Part shown: positions 6,780 through 14,996 of the stretch, piece by piece | Layout: each line of letters starts with the position of its first letter | How positions within the stretch are numbered: position 1 is the stretch's first letter | Source of the DNA: Polyangiaceae bacterium | GTDB lineage: Bacteria > Myxococcota_A > Polyangia > Polyangiales > Polyangiaceae | DNA: 64,000 nucleotides | Reading direction: 5' to 3' | NCBI GenBank assembly: GCA_023150915.1 | Contig: JAKLKA010000025.1 | Span: 1 to 64,000, forward strand | The notes under the pieces: generated by a model | What the model was told of the DNA's origin: nothing | Database searches by the model: none | The model's input: the letters and a program-made list of their open reading frames with translations, nothing else | Position numbers and translations under genes: made by a program

Positions 6780-8966
6780 ATGTCGTCGCGCCTCCGTCTC
6801 GTGCTCGGCCTCACCCTCGCCGCCGTCGTGCTCTGCCTTGCGCCCCTAAGGCATGCTCGGGCCTGCGGCATGTTCGTCCCCAGCCTGAAGGTGAAGGCGC
6901 CGCCGCGCATGGAGCAAGAGCGCACGCTGATCGTGTGGGACGCCTCCACGCGCCGGCAGCAGTTCGTGCGCGAAGTGCGCTTCACCAACACCGGCGAGCT
7001 GCCTTTCGGGTTCATCGTCACCACGCCCTCGCGGCCCGAGGTGAACGACGTGAAGAGCGCCCCGTTCGACGCGCTCGAGACCAGCTTCCCCCATACCCTG
7101 CTCGACACGCCGGACGAGCACGTGCGTGCGCCGGGCGGCAAGGGGGGCGACGAGGGCTTCGGCCGTGGCGCCCCCGCCGGGGCGGGGCCGCCGGTGCAGG
7201 TGCTCGAGAAGAAGCGCGTCGGCGACTTCACCAGCTTCGTGCTCGCCGCCACTGACGGCAAGGCGCTGGGCGACTGGCTGAAGAAGAACCAGTTCCGCGC
7301 CAGCGAGGCGGGCCAGCGCTGGATCGACCGCTACGTGAAGCTCGGGTTCTTCTTCGTCGCCCTGCGCTACGAGGGCAAGAAGCAGAAGGCCGCCGATGGC
7401 GAAGGCCTGGTGAGTCGTACGGTGCGGCTCAGCTTCGACACGCCCTTGCCGTACTATCCGTACCACGAGCCCGACGACGCTCCCGAGCAGCGCGGGCGCG
7501 AGCTTCAGGTCTGGCTCGTGACGCAGGGTCTGCACCAACCGCTGGCGCCCTATGTGAGCGGCGGAGAGGTGAGCATTCACCGCGCGTGGAGCGAAGGCAC
7601 GCGCTACGACGCCTCGCCTTCCGAGATCGCGAGCGCGTTCGGAACCGAGCTCGCGTCGCTCGTGCCTAGCGGGGCGCGCGTGATGACCTTCGGTGACTGG
7701 AAGGAGCACCGGCACGGTTTCGGCGATCTGGTGCTGGCGCCGGCCACGCCCGAGGGCTGCGACGCCACCTGCGTGCACGCCCGCCGTCCGCTGATGGCCC
7801 TGCTCGATCCGACCGCTGCCGCGTCCGCCGCCGATGCCGAGCAGCTCGTGGTGCCGCCGCCCGTGCCGCGCGCACCCACCACGCGCGCAATCCCCCGGAA
7901 CCAACCGCCGGCGATCGCCACCGGTTCGCCGCTCGGCAACGCGCTCTCGTGTTCGCTGGGCAAGGCAACGGGGTCGCCGGCACTCGTGCTGGCCGCGGTG
8001 ATTGCGCTCGGACTCTTCCGGCGCCGCCGGGTGCTCTTGGTCGCTCTGCTCGCGGGCCTTGGCGCGTGCGGTACCCAGCCTCTGCCCCCGCCGCCGACTC
8101 CGCCGCCTTCGTCTGCCGTCGCCACCGCCTCGGCGACTGCCGCCGTGGCCGTGGCCGAGCCGGGTCCCGGGCTGGTCTCCCCCGGCAAGCTCGATGCTCA
8201 CGTGCTGCCCGCCGAGCGAACCGCGCGCGACAAGGCCGTGATGCGTCTGCTCGCCGGGCACCACGATGACAAGCTGATCCCCGTCTGGTCGACCCCCATG
8301 CAGCGCGGCATCGGCCACGCGCGCAACGCGGCGACCAACGCCGTGCGCGCACCGGAGGAGATCGAGCGGCACTGCGCCGAGGACTCGCGCGTCGAAGGCA
8401 CGGTCAGCTACGTCGTCGACAGCGACGAGTCCGGGGCCACGCGGGCAAAGGTCGAAGGCCCTCTGCCGGGGCCCGTGCTGGCTTGCATCGAGTCGCACTT
8501 GGCCGGTGCGGGCCCACGCATCGGTCGCGGCGCCGAAGCCGGCAGGCTCTCGCTCGGCGTCATCTCGCCCGAGACGATGAGCCTGCGACGACGGATCAAG
8601 GAGAGCAAGCTGGTCGCTGCAAGCTCCCTCCCGAGGCCTGGTCTGATCGGCGTGAAGCGGATCAGCTCCACCGCCTCGGCGGGGCTCCCCCGCGAGGTGG
8701 TCGACCGGGTGCTACGCGCCCAGTTTGCTCGCTTCGGCCACTGCTACGAGCGCGACCAGCACCCTGCGCCGCGCGGCCAAGTCACGCTGAAGTTCGACAT
8801 TGGCCCTGGCGGTCGGGTGACGGCCATGGCTGCGTCGGCCGGGGATGTCGCTGGCTCGACGGCGCTGTGCATCGGCAACGCCGTGCGCGGTCTGAGCTTC
8901 CCCTCGCCCGAGGGGGGGCGCACGGTCAAGGTCACGATCGCGCTGGGCTTCGAGCGCGGGAAGTGA
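6780..8966 (+). CDS. DUF2330 protein fused to a lipoprotein-like segment with AgmX/PglI C-terminal domain
   Basis: 728 residues in one open frame. The N-terminal half starts with a signal peptide and ACGMFVP, then the DUF2330 pattern (ERTLIVWD...FVREVRFTNTGELPFGFIV). It closes with SCSLGKATGS, a hydrophobic stretch and RRRR at about residues 390-417, which looks like a MYXO-CTERM sorting tail. Straight after the arginines (GTG at 8031) comes a second signal-like segment, LLVALLAGLGAC, with a lipobox Cys at about residue 430. The final 90 residues match the TonB-like AgmX/PglI C-terminal domain (FARFGHCYERD...VTLKFDIGPGGRV). Either this is a true fusion or two genes whose separating stop was lost. 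Confidence 0.82.
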   Translation: MSSRLRLVLGLTLAAVVLCLAPLRHARACGMFVPSLKVKAPPRMEQERTLIVWDASTRRQQFVREVRFTNTGELPFGFIVTTPSRPEVNDVKSAPFDALETSFPHTLLDTPDEHVRAPGGKGGDEGFGRGAPAGAGPPVQVLEKKRVGDFTSFVLAATDGKALGDWLKKNQFRASEAGQRWIDRYVKLGFFFVALRYEGKKQKAADGEGLVSRTVRLSFDTPLPYYPYHEPDDAPEQRGRELQVWLVTQGLHQPLAPYVSGGEVSIHRAWSEGTRYDASPSEIASAFGTELASLVPSGARVMTFGDWKEHRHGFGDLVLAPATPEGCDATCVHARRPLMALLDPTAAASAADAEQLVVPPPVPRAPTTRAIPRNQPPAIATGSPLGNALSCSLGKATGSPALVLAAVIALGLFRRRRVLLVALLAGLGACGTQPLPPPPTPPPSSAVATASATAAVAVAEPGPGLVSPGKLDAHVLPAERTARDKAVMRLLAGHHDDKLIPVWSTPMQRGIGHARNAATNAVRAPEEIERHCAEDSRVEGTVSYVVDSDESGATRAKVEGPLPGPVLACIESHLAGAGPRIGRGAEAGRLSLGVISPETMSLRRRIKESKLVAASSLPRPGLIGVKRISSTASAGLPREVVDRVLRAQFARFGHCYERDQHPAPRGQVTLKFDIGPGGRVTAMAASAGDVAGSTALCIGNAVRGLSFPSPEGGRTVKVTIALGFERGK

Positions 8967-9005
8967 CGGGTCGACGGTTGCCGGCGGCGGCCCCAAGATG
9001 GCGCC

Positions 9006-9392
9006 ATGCTGATCCCCGTCACCGCGCTCTATGGCGCGCTCAACGCCATCTTGAACATCGGCCTGGCCGCCAACGTGTCGCGAAACCGCGCCAAGCACAA
9101 CGTGTCACTGGGGAGCGGGCAGTCCAATGAAATGGAAATCGCCATGCGTGCTCACGGCAACAACGCAGAGTTCGTACCGCTCGGCCTGGTCATGCTCTTG
9201 ATCGCCGAGCTCTCGGGCGGGTCGAGCCTGTGGCTCCACGTGCTCGGGGGGTCGCTGTTCCTGGGTCGGGTGCTTCACCCCATCGGGATGCCGCTCAAAG
9301 CGCCGAACCCCCCGCGCTTCATCGGCACCACCCTGACCTGGGTGATGATCGTGGCCACTGCGGCCTATTGCCTCGTCCTGCGCTACCGGTGA
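9006..9392 (+). CDS. MAPEG-family membrane protein
   Basis: 128 residues with four predicted membrane helices and the MAPEG family pattern (NRAKHNVSLGSG, MRAHGNNAEFVPLGL, LGRVLHPIGM). Family members are glutathione transferases/peroxidases or related membrane proteins acting on lipophilic electrophiles; bacterial substrates are mostly unknown. It follows the DUF2330 gene by 39 bp and probably shares its transcript. Its TGA overlaps a GTG (GTGA at 9389) that could serve as an alternative start for the next gene. Confidence 0.9.
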   Translation: MLIPVTALYGALNAILNIGLAANVSRNRAKHNVSLGSGQSNEMEIAMRAHGNNAEFVPLGLVMLLIAELSGGSSLWLHVLGGSLFLGRVLHPIGMPLKAPNPPRFIGTTLTWVMIVATAAYCLVLRYR

Positions 9393-9448
9393 GTCGACGC
9401 AGCGCTTCCCAGGAGCGGCCTCGGCTCGTACTCTGGCTCGACTTGGAG

Positions 9449-9943
9449 ATGCAGGTCGCGTCCGTCACTGCCAGCGTTCGCTCGCCGCTTCGCGCTGCGT
9501 GGCTTCATGCGCTGATGCCTCTCGTGGCCGGCTCCTTGGTTTACCTTCTGGCGCGCCCGCCCAGCCTTCGCATCTTCGGCTGGGTAGAGGGCGTCGGGCT
9601 CTCTGACAGCCTCGGGCATGCGCGAGAGGTCGGCCACTCGGTGGCGCTCGGGCTGCCGGGGTGGGTCGTGTTCAGCCTGCCGCACGCGCTCTGGGTCTAC
9701 GCCTTCGCCTGGCTCATCTCGGCCCTCTGGGACCACCGTGCGACGCGGCAGAGCATTCCCTGGCTGCTCGTCGCGCCGGCGCTGGGCGTCGGCTGGGAGC
9801 TCGGGCAGCGCGTGGGCATCGTTCCCGGGACCTTCGACTGGCTCGATCTGGTGCTGGCTCTCGGGGCCAGCGCCCTCGCGCTGAAGAGACCCCTGATGCC
9901 GCTCGTTCTGGCGAAAGCGAGAAATGCCCCATGCGACCGATGA
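9449..9943 (+). CDS. Integral membrane protein, function unknown
   Basis: About 164 residues with four hydrophobic segments (LMPLVAGSLVYLLA, FSLPHALWVYAFAWLISAL, IPWLLVAPALGVGWELG, LDLVLALGASALAL). No catalytic motif is visible and the family is not recognised. The ATG at 9449 begins just before the first helix. A GTG at 9389 overlapping the MAPEG stop would add 20 residues and is possible, since such GTGA/ATGA overlaps recur in this window. It overlaps the next gene by 13 bp, so the three belong to one operon. Confidence 0.6.
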   Translation: MQVASVTASVRSPLRAAWLHALMPLVAGSLVYLLARPPSLRIFGWVEGVGLSDSLGHAREVGHSVALGLPGWVVFSLPHALWVYAFAWLISALWDHRATRQSIPWLLVAPALGVGWELGQRVGIVPGTFDWLDLVLALGASALALKRPLMPLVLAKARNAPCDR

Positions 9944-10704
9944 TCCGACACGTGCTCTCGGCCCTGACCACGGCCGCCTTCGCCGCCCTGGCCCTTGGCA
10001 CCTCCAAGCCGTCGCCCGAAGAAGAGAAGCGAAGGGCCGACGAGAAGGCAGAGCTTCGCGTGCTCCACGACGACTGGGTCAAGAAGGTCGGCAGCGCGTA
10101 CGGCAAGATCGCGAGCATGGCCAGCTCGGGGTTCACCGAGAAGGCCTGCGACGGCCCTGCAATGCTGGCTCTCGCCAAAGAGGATCACCAGCTCAGGCTG
10201 CCCACGGTCTACGGCCCGTTCCTGGCCCGCTTCGCCTCGGCGAACAAGGGCGACTGGCAAGAAGACAAGGGGCCCTGGGCCTTCCTCACCGACAGCACCT
10301 TTCGCGGTCACTTTGCGCAGCACGCCAGCGATCGCGACGCCTACGCGATCGACGGCACGGCGCGGTTCATCAAGAACGACTGGCAGAAGAACCGCTTCTT
10401 GATCGTGCTCTGGCCGAGTGACGAGAAGTCCAACCGCTTGCCCTTGCTCAGCGAGAAGAAGTCCTTCGAGTCGGGTAGCTTCAAGGGTTGGCTCGTGATG
10501 CTCGACTCCGTGGGCGAGAACATCGTCTGTCAGAAGCCGCTCTCGGTGGAGAGCAGCGAGAAGGTCACCTCGGGTCAGACCTTCAACAAGGATCCGCAGA
10601 AGGCCATCGTGAAGGACTTCCAAGATCGCTTCGAGGCGCAGATCGAGGCGGCGCTTCCGCCGAAGGTCAAGAGCACGAACAACATGGGCTCGCTGCTGAA
10701 GTAG
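9931..10704 (+). CDS. Exported hypothetical protein
   Basis: 257 residues with a signal peptide (MIRHVLSALTTAAFAALALG), a charged helical stretch (PSPEEEKRRADEKAELRVLHDDW) and a mixed domain containing GPWAFLTDSTFRGH and a FLIVLWPSDEKSNRLPLLSEKK segment. Cysteines are few (ACDGP, IVCQKP). No family was recognised. It is last in the run starting at 6780 and converges on the kinase gene at 10725 with 20 bp between stops. Confidence 0.75.
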   Translation: MRPMIRHVLSALTTAAFAALALGTSKPSPEEEKRRADEKAELRVLHDDWVKKVGSAYGKIASMASSGFTEKACDGPAMLALAKEDHQLRLPTVYGPFLARFASANKGDWQEDKGPWAFLTDSTFRGHFAQHASDRDAYAIDGTARFIKNDWQKNRFLIVLWPSDEKSNRLPLLSEKKSFESGSFKGWLVMLDSVGENIVCQKPLSVESSEKVTSGQTFNKDPQKAIVKDFQDRFEAQIEAALPPKVKSTNNMGSLLK

Positions 10705-10724
10705 GCCCACGGAGCCGGGTGCGC

Positions 10725-11969
10725 TCACCGCGACGCGGCCGGGCTCGGCACCGGCGCCGCCGAGGGTGCCGCGCGACCCCGCGCCCGGGCGCTCACCACC
10801 ACGGCCGCACACGTGCTCACGCCGAGCGCGATCAAGACCAGCGCGGTGGCTCCGGCGATCACCAGCAGGGCGGGGGGGGTCAGCCCGCCGAGGGGCGGCT
10901 TCTCGGTTCCCGCCGCCGGGTGGGGGCGCGTGGGCGGCTCTTCGGAGAAGGGCGCGGCCGCCCTCGGATCGCTCTCGCCGACCGGCTCGTCGGGCAGGCG
11001 CATCACCCGCGTGGGTCCCTCGGGCTCGGAAGCAACGATCGGGCTCGACAGCGCCCCGGACAGCTCGAGATCGAGGTTGGCCCCCCGGCCAGCTCCGCCG
11101 AGCACGCGGGCGGCCACCCGACGCAGCTCGGCCTGCATGCCCTTCGCGTCCAAGAAGCGATCGTGTTTGTTCCAGGCCAAGGCCTTGTCGACCAACGCCA
11201 CCACGCTCGAATCGAGATCGGGCAAGACGCTTGCTAGCGATCGCGCCGGCGTGGTCGCCGCGAGGAGCATCGACTCGTCGGCCGTGCGGGCTTGCTGCAC
11301 GTGCTCTCCGCAGAGCAGGGTGAAGAGCGTCGCCCCCACGGCCCACACGTCGGTCTGATGATCGATCTCCGAAGTCATGCCCCGCGCCTGCTCTGGAGAC
11401 AGGAATCCGGGCGTCCCCAGCATGGCGCCGACCATGGTGAGGTTGGTGCCCGGCTGCGACGACTGCAGCCGAGCGATGCCGAAGTCGAGCACCTTGACCA
11501 CGCCGTCTGAAGTGAGGAACAGATTCTCGGGCTTGATGTCGCGGTGGACGATCCCCTGCTCGTGCGCGGCAGCGAGCACGTCGAGCACCTGATCGGCAAT
11601 GGCGAGCACCTCGGGCAATGGCACGAACCCCCCAAGCCGCTCGCGGCGCGCTTCGACGTTCTCGCCATGCAGAAGCTCCATCACCAAGAACGCGGAGCCG
11701 CCCGGGGTGACGTCGTCATCGAACACGGTCACCGCGCCGCGATGCTTGACCCGGTTGGCGACGTAGCCCTCGCGCTGGAAGCGCTTCCTGATGCCTTCGT
11801 CCTTCGAGGCCTCGGCGTGCAACAGCTTGATCGCGACCTCGTTGCCGTTACGGTGGGTGGCCTTGTAGACCGCCGCCATGGCGCCGACTCCGATCAGCGC
11901 GTCGATGGTCCAGCGCTCCCGGAGCACGGTCCCCACGCGTCTTTCGGCCTGTCGCCTCAGGTGATCCAT
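10725..11969 (-). CDS. Membrane-anchored Ser/Thr protein kinase (Hanks type)
   Basis: 414 residues. The kinase domain fills the first 280: glycine-loop GVGAMAAVYKA, VAIKLL (Lys 48), HRDIKPEN (catalytic Asp 144), DFG (Asp 162) and GTPGFLSPEQARG in the activation segment, so it should be catalytically active. A Pro/Glu-rich linker and one membrane helix (about 355-380, LLVIAGATALVLIALGV) follow, and a short basic/Ala-rich tail lies on the outer side. It lacks PASTA or other named sensor repeats. It lies 53 bp behind a CBM9-like lipoprotein and a phosphoesterase lipoprotein on the same strand, which may be outer partners of its pathway. Confidence 0.93.
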   Translation of the reverse strand: MDHLRRQAERRVGTVLRERWTIDALIGVGAMAAVYKATHRNGNEVAIKLLHAEASKDEGIRKRFQREGYVANRVKHRGAVTVFDDDVTPGGSAFLVMELLHGENVEARRERLGGFVPLPEVLAIADQVLDVLAAAHEQGIVHRDIKPENLFLTSDGVVKVLDFGIARLQSSQPGTNLTMVGAMLGTPGFLSPEQARGMTSEIDHQTDVWAVGATLFTLLCGEHVQQARTADESMLLAATTPARSLASVLPDLDSSVVALVDKALAWNKHDRFLDAKGMQAELRRVAARVLGGAGRGANLDLELSGALSSPIVASEPEGPTRVMRLPDEPVGESDPRAAAPFSEEPPTRPHPAAGTEKPPLGGLTPPALLVIAGATALVLIALGVSTCAAVVVSARARGRAAPSAAPVPSPAASR

Positions 11970-12022
11970 CTCGGACGAGCCGAGCACTCTAACACCGCCG
12001 TGGCGGCGAGTGCGCGCCCCGC

Positions 12023-12688
12023 CTACTCGAGCCGGATCGCTCCGCAACCGCGGTTCCACGCCGTCTGCTTCGCCCGCCCGCCCGCGATGTCTTCCCGCCG
12101 GAGTGCCACCGGCAGCTCGCCGGGTCGCCCCGCCGGCGCCAGGGTTTTCCAGGGCACCCGGAGCGTGACCACCCACTCTTCGTCTTCTTGCTCGGCGTTG
12201 TCGACGTCGCCATCGACGCTGAAGGCAGCCTGGACCCCGAGCGCGGCGCAGCTGCCCTCGGTGCCGGCGCGACAGCGGAGTTGGCGATCCGGCGACGCCT
12301 CGATGCCGAGGTCCGGGCCGAATTCGACCCGCACCCGATCGGTCGAGCGCATGTCGTCGTCGGCCACGTACAGCGCGATGAACAGCGCGTCTGCGTCGAA
12401 GCTCGCGCGCGCTTCGGTGTGCGGCACCGGGGCCGCGTGCCGTGGGTCGACGAAGGCGTCGGTGGCGCGAGCCGCGTGCCACACCGGCTGGTCCAGCTGG
12501 CCGTCGAGCGTCGGCGTGCCGCGTTGGGCGACGAGCGTCGCCGGCACGCAGCGCGGCGTCGCCGTAGCGATCGGCGCCGGGAGCGCGACTTCGGCGCTGG
12601 CGGCGCCGTCCTCGGGGCCCCCTCGAGCCTGACACGCAAGAGCCAGGGCCGCGATCAACGGCAGCTCGAGCAGCTTCTTGGCGCTCAC
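12023..12688 (-). CDS. Lipoprotein with carbohydrate-binding module family 9-like domain
   Basis: 221 residues. The N-terminus carries a lipobox (LIAALALAC, Cys 19) and a linker. The domain begins TLDGQLDQPVWHAA and contains SFDADALFIALYVADDDMRSTDRV and a VTLRVPWKTL strand, the pattern of CBM9-like/DOMON-type sugar- or heme-binding modules attached to cell-surface proteins. The GTG at 12688 overlaps the preceding gene's TGA (GTGA), showing tight coupling to the phosphoesterase gene. Ligand unknown. Confidence 0.83.
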   Translation of the reverse strand: MSAKKLLELPLIAALALACQARGGPEDGAASAEVALPAPIATATPRCVPATLVAQRGTPTLDGQLDQPVWHAARATDAFVDPRHAAPVPHTEARASFDADALFIALYVADDDMRSTDRVRVEFGPDLGIEASPDRQLRCRAGTEGSCAALGVQAAFSVDGDVDNAEQEDEEWVVTLRVPWKTLAPAGRPGELPVALRREDIAGGRAKQTAWNRGCGAIRLE

Positions 12689-13968
12689 GGTACCGTGAAG
12701 CTCCCGACCACCTGCTTGGTCTTGTAGTCGTACTGCTTGATGCGGAACCCGCCGCCGGCCAGCTGCCGCACCGTGGCAAAACCATGGTTGTGGGTCCCCG
12801 TCAGCGGAGCGCCGCCCACGCCTTCGATCAGCTGCTTGCCCGAGTGCAGGTACTTGTGCACGTGTCCCACCATCAACAGGTTGTACTTGGCGCTCTCGAG
12901 CATCGGTGCCATGTCGGCGCCGCAGGGCGCGTCCGAGCCCTTGGGCTGGTGGCGCGCGATGAAGGTGTAGGTCGTCGGCTTGGCGAGCTCGCCCTCGAGC
13001 CAGCTCTTCTGGGCTTTGCTCCAGGCGTTGCACGCCACGATCAAGAGCTTCGCCGTCCACTTGCCACTCAGATCACTGATCGGAACCTTGTAGTAGGGCT
13101 TGGTCTTGCCCAGGGGTTTCACCAGTCCGTCGAGGAACGCGTTGTAGCTGTTGTTGGTGGTGACGCCGGCGCAATTGGCGTTGCCACCGCCACACTCGTG
13201 ATTGCCGAGCACGCCGAACACCGTGCCCTTGTAGTGAGCGCGCGCCTCGAGATAGAGCTTCATCTGCTTCGGGCCCTCCTTGCCGCTGGGCGACGCGAAC
13301 ATGTAGTCGCCGGTGGTGACCACGAACTGCGGCCGGGGGCTCATCGCCTGGATGTCGTCGTAGATCTTCGTGATGATCGCGCTGGGGTAGTGGGCGGTGT
13401 CGTTGCTCCCGGGCGGCCGGGTGTCGCCGACCACCGCGAAGTAGAGATCGTCGACCTTGCCGCCGTCGGGGCCGACGTGGGGCTCGGTGGTACCGCCGTC
13501 TGGCTTCGAACCTGCGTCGGGCTCGCCGGCATCGGGCTCGCCGGCGTCCGGCTCATCCGGCCCGCCGTCGTCTCCGCCGTCGGGCTCTGGCTCCACGCAG
13601 TTGCCAGAGACCAGATCGCAGCTTTCTCCGGGTGGGCAGGTGCCGCAGCCGTGCTGCCCGCACGAGCCATTGCTCGGCACGCAGACCTCGACCTCGGCCC
13701 CGTCTTCGGCGACCGTGGGGATGCAGGTCTCACCGTTGCCACAGTGCCCGAGACCACACACTCGCCCGCAGTAGTCACTGCCAGCGTATTGCGCGCACAC
13801 CGCCCCGGGGCCGCATTCCGACGACTCGCCGCAGGGCGTGCAGATCACGCTGCTGGCGGCGTCGACCGTGGCGTCGATGCCCGCGTCCCGAGCGTCGACA
13901 TCGTCGCTGTTCGCCTGCCCACAACCGGCAGCGGTGAGGGCAAGCAACGAGAGTACCCATCGAGTCAT
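12685..13968 (-). CDS. Calcineurin-like metallophosphoesterase lipoprotein
   Basis: 427 residues. A lipobox (LALTAAGC, Cys 16) is followed by a Cys-rich stalk (TPCGESSECGPGAVC, YCGRVCGLGHC) and an Asp/Pro/Gly-rich linker with repeated DAGEP. The phosphoesterase core has all expected metal-binding motifs: VVGDTRP, VTTGDYMF, LGNHE and MVGHVHKY. It should be an active surface or periplasmic phosphatase/phosphodiesterase; substrate unknown. ATG at 13968 with GGAAGG close upstream. First gene of an operon with the CBM9-like lipoprotein and the kinase. Confidence 0.9.
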   Translation of the reverse strand: MTRWVLSLLALTAAGCGQANSDDVDARDAGIDATVDAASSVICTPCGESSECGPGAVCAQYAGSDYCGRVCGLGHCGNGETCIPTVAEDGAEVEVCVPSNGSCGQHGCGTCPPGESCDLVSGNCVEPEPDGGDDGGPDEPDAGEPDAGEPDAGSKPDGGTTEPHVGPDGGKVDDLYFAVVGDTRPPGSNDTAHYPSAIITKIYDDIQAMSPRPQFVVTTGDYMFASPSGKEGPKQMKLYLEARAHYKGTVFGVLGNHECGGGNANCAGVTTNNSYNAFLDGLVKPLGKTKPYYKVPISDLSGKWTAKLLIVACNAWSKAQKSWLEGELAKPTTYTFIARHQPKGSDAPCGADMAPMLESAKYNLLMVGHVHKYLHSGKQLIEGVGGAPLTGTHNHGFATVRQLAGGGFRIKQYDYKTKQVVGSFTVP

Positions 13969-14103
13969 CACCCTTCCGACGACAGCAAACGCCATGCCGG
14001 CGAGCCGAGCCCGCGGTGTCCCGAGAAAGCCGCACCGCGCGGACCGACGCGCACGCGTGTCGTCAACCCGACTCGCCAACCGGGGGTTGGCACCACCGCG
14101 CCG

Positions 14104-14994
14104 TCACAGCGAACGCGCCAGGCGCGCCAGCTTCTCGGGGTTGCGTAGCCAGCGGATCGCGCGGATCCGCTCGCCGTCGACGGAGAGCGAAATCAAGTTC
14201 GTGAGCTTGCCTTCGCTCAGGACCAAGAGCGCGACCTCGCCGTTGATCACGGCGGGCTCGACCGTCGGGACGATGGGCAGCTTCTTGGTAAGCCCGACGA
14301 AGAACGACGCGACCCGCCGGGCGCCGTAGATGGGCCGAAGCGCGCTCTTGACGATGCCGCCGCCGTCGCTGGTCGCGATCGCGTCGTCGGCGAGCAACTT
14401 CGCCACCTCGTGGCGGTCGCCGCTGGCGACGGCGAGCATGAACGCGTGAGCCAGCCGCGTCGCGGCCTCCTCGCTGGTCTCGAACCGCGAGTGACGCGCC
14501 TCGACGTGGCCCTGCGCGCGCTGATGGAGCTTTCGGCACGCGACCTCGGAGCGGCCGAGGGCGGCGGCGATTTCAGCGAAGTCCCACTCGAAGACCTCGC
14601 GTAGCAGAAACGCTGCCCGCTCGAGCGGGGAGAGCGACTCCAGCACCACCAACAGCCCGAGCGTGACCGACTCGCGCAGGCTGTAGCGGCGTTCCGGCGT
14701 GTCGTCGCCGGCTCCGGGCGCCGTGCCCCAACCGGCGACGGGCTCGGGGAGCCACGGACCGACGTAGGTCTCGCGTCGTGCACGCGCCGATTTCAGCACG
14801 TCCAGGCACAGGCGAACGACCACCGTCGTGAGCATCGCGCGCTCGGAGCGCGGGATGGCCTCGGAGCCCTGCACCCTGAGCCAAGCCTCCTGGATGACGT
14901 CGTCGGCTTCGGTGGCGGAGCCGAGCATGCGGTAAGCCACCGCGAACAGGTGCTCGCGTTCGCGATCGAAGGCCTGCGCCCAGTCGTGAGCCAT
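14104..14994 (-). CDS. sigJ: ECF41-group RNA polymerase sigma factor (SigJ-like)
   Basis: 296 residues. Sigma region 2 (HLFAVAYRMLGSATEADDVIQEAWLR) and region 4 (LSPLERAAFLLREVFEWDFAEIAAALGRSEVACRKLHQRA) are followed by a SnoaL-like extension of about 110 residues that marks the ECF41 group. Three ECF41 signatures are visible: WLPEP in the linker, a DGGG motif (SDGGGIVK) and a C-terminal NPEKL close to NPDKL. In studied members the extension controls activity instead of an anti-sigma factor. It starts 2 bp after the flavoprotein gene, and a matching ECF41 promoter lies upstream of that gene, implying autoregulation. Confidence 0.93.
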   Translation of the reverse strand: MAHDWAQAFDREREHLFAVAYRMLGSATEADDVIQEAWLRVQGSEAIPRSERAMLTTVVVRLCLDVLKSARARRETYVGPWLPEPVAGWGTAPGAGDDTPERRYSLRESVTLGLLVVLESLSPLERAAFLLREVFEWDFAEIAAALGRSEVACRKLHQRAQGHVEARHSRFETSEEAATRLAHAFMLAVASGDRHEVAKLLADDAIATSDGGGIVKSALRPIYGARRVASFFVGLTKKLPIVPTVEPAVINGEVALLVLSEGKLTNLISLSVDGERIRAIRWLRNPEKLARLARSL

Positions 14995-14996
14995 GG

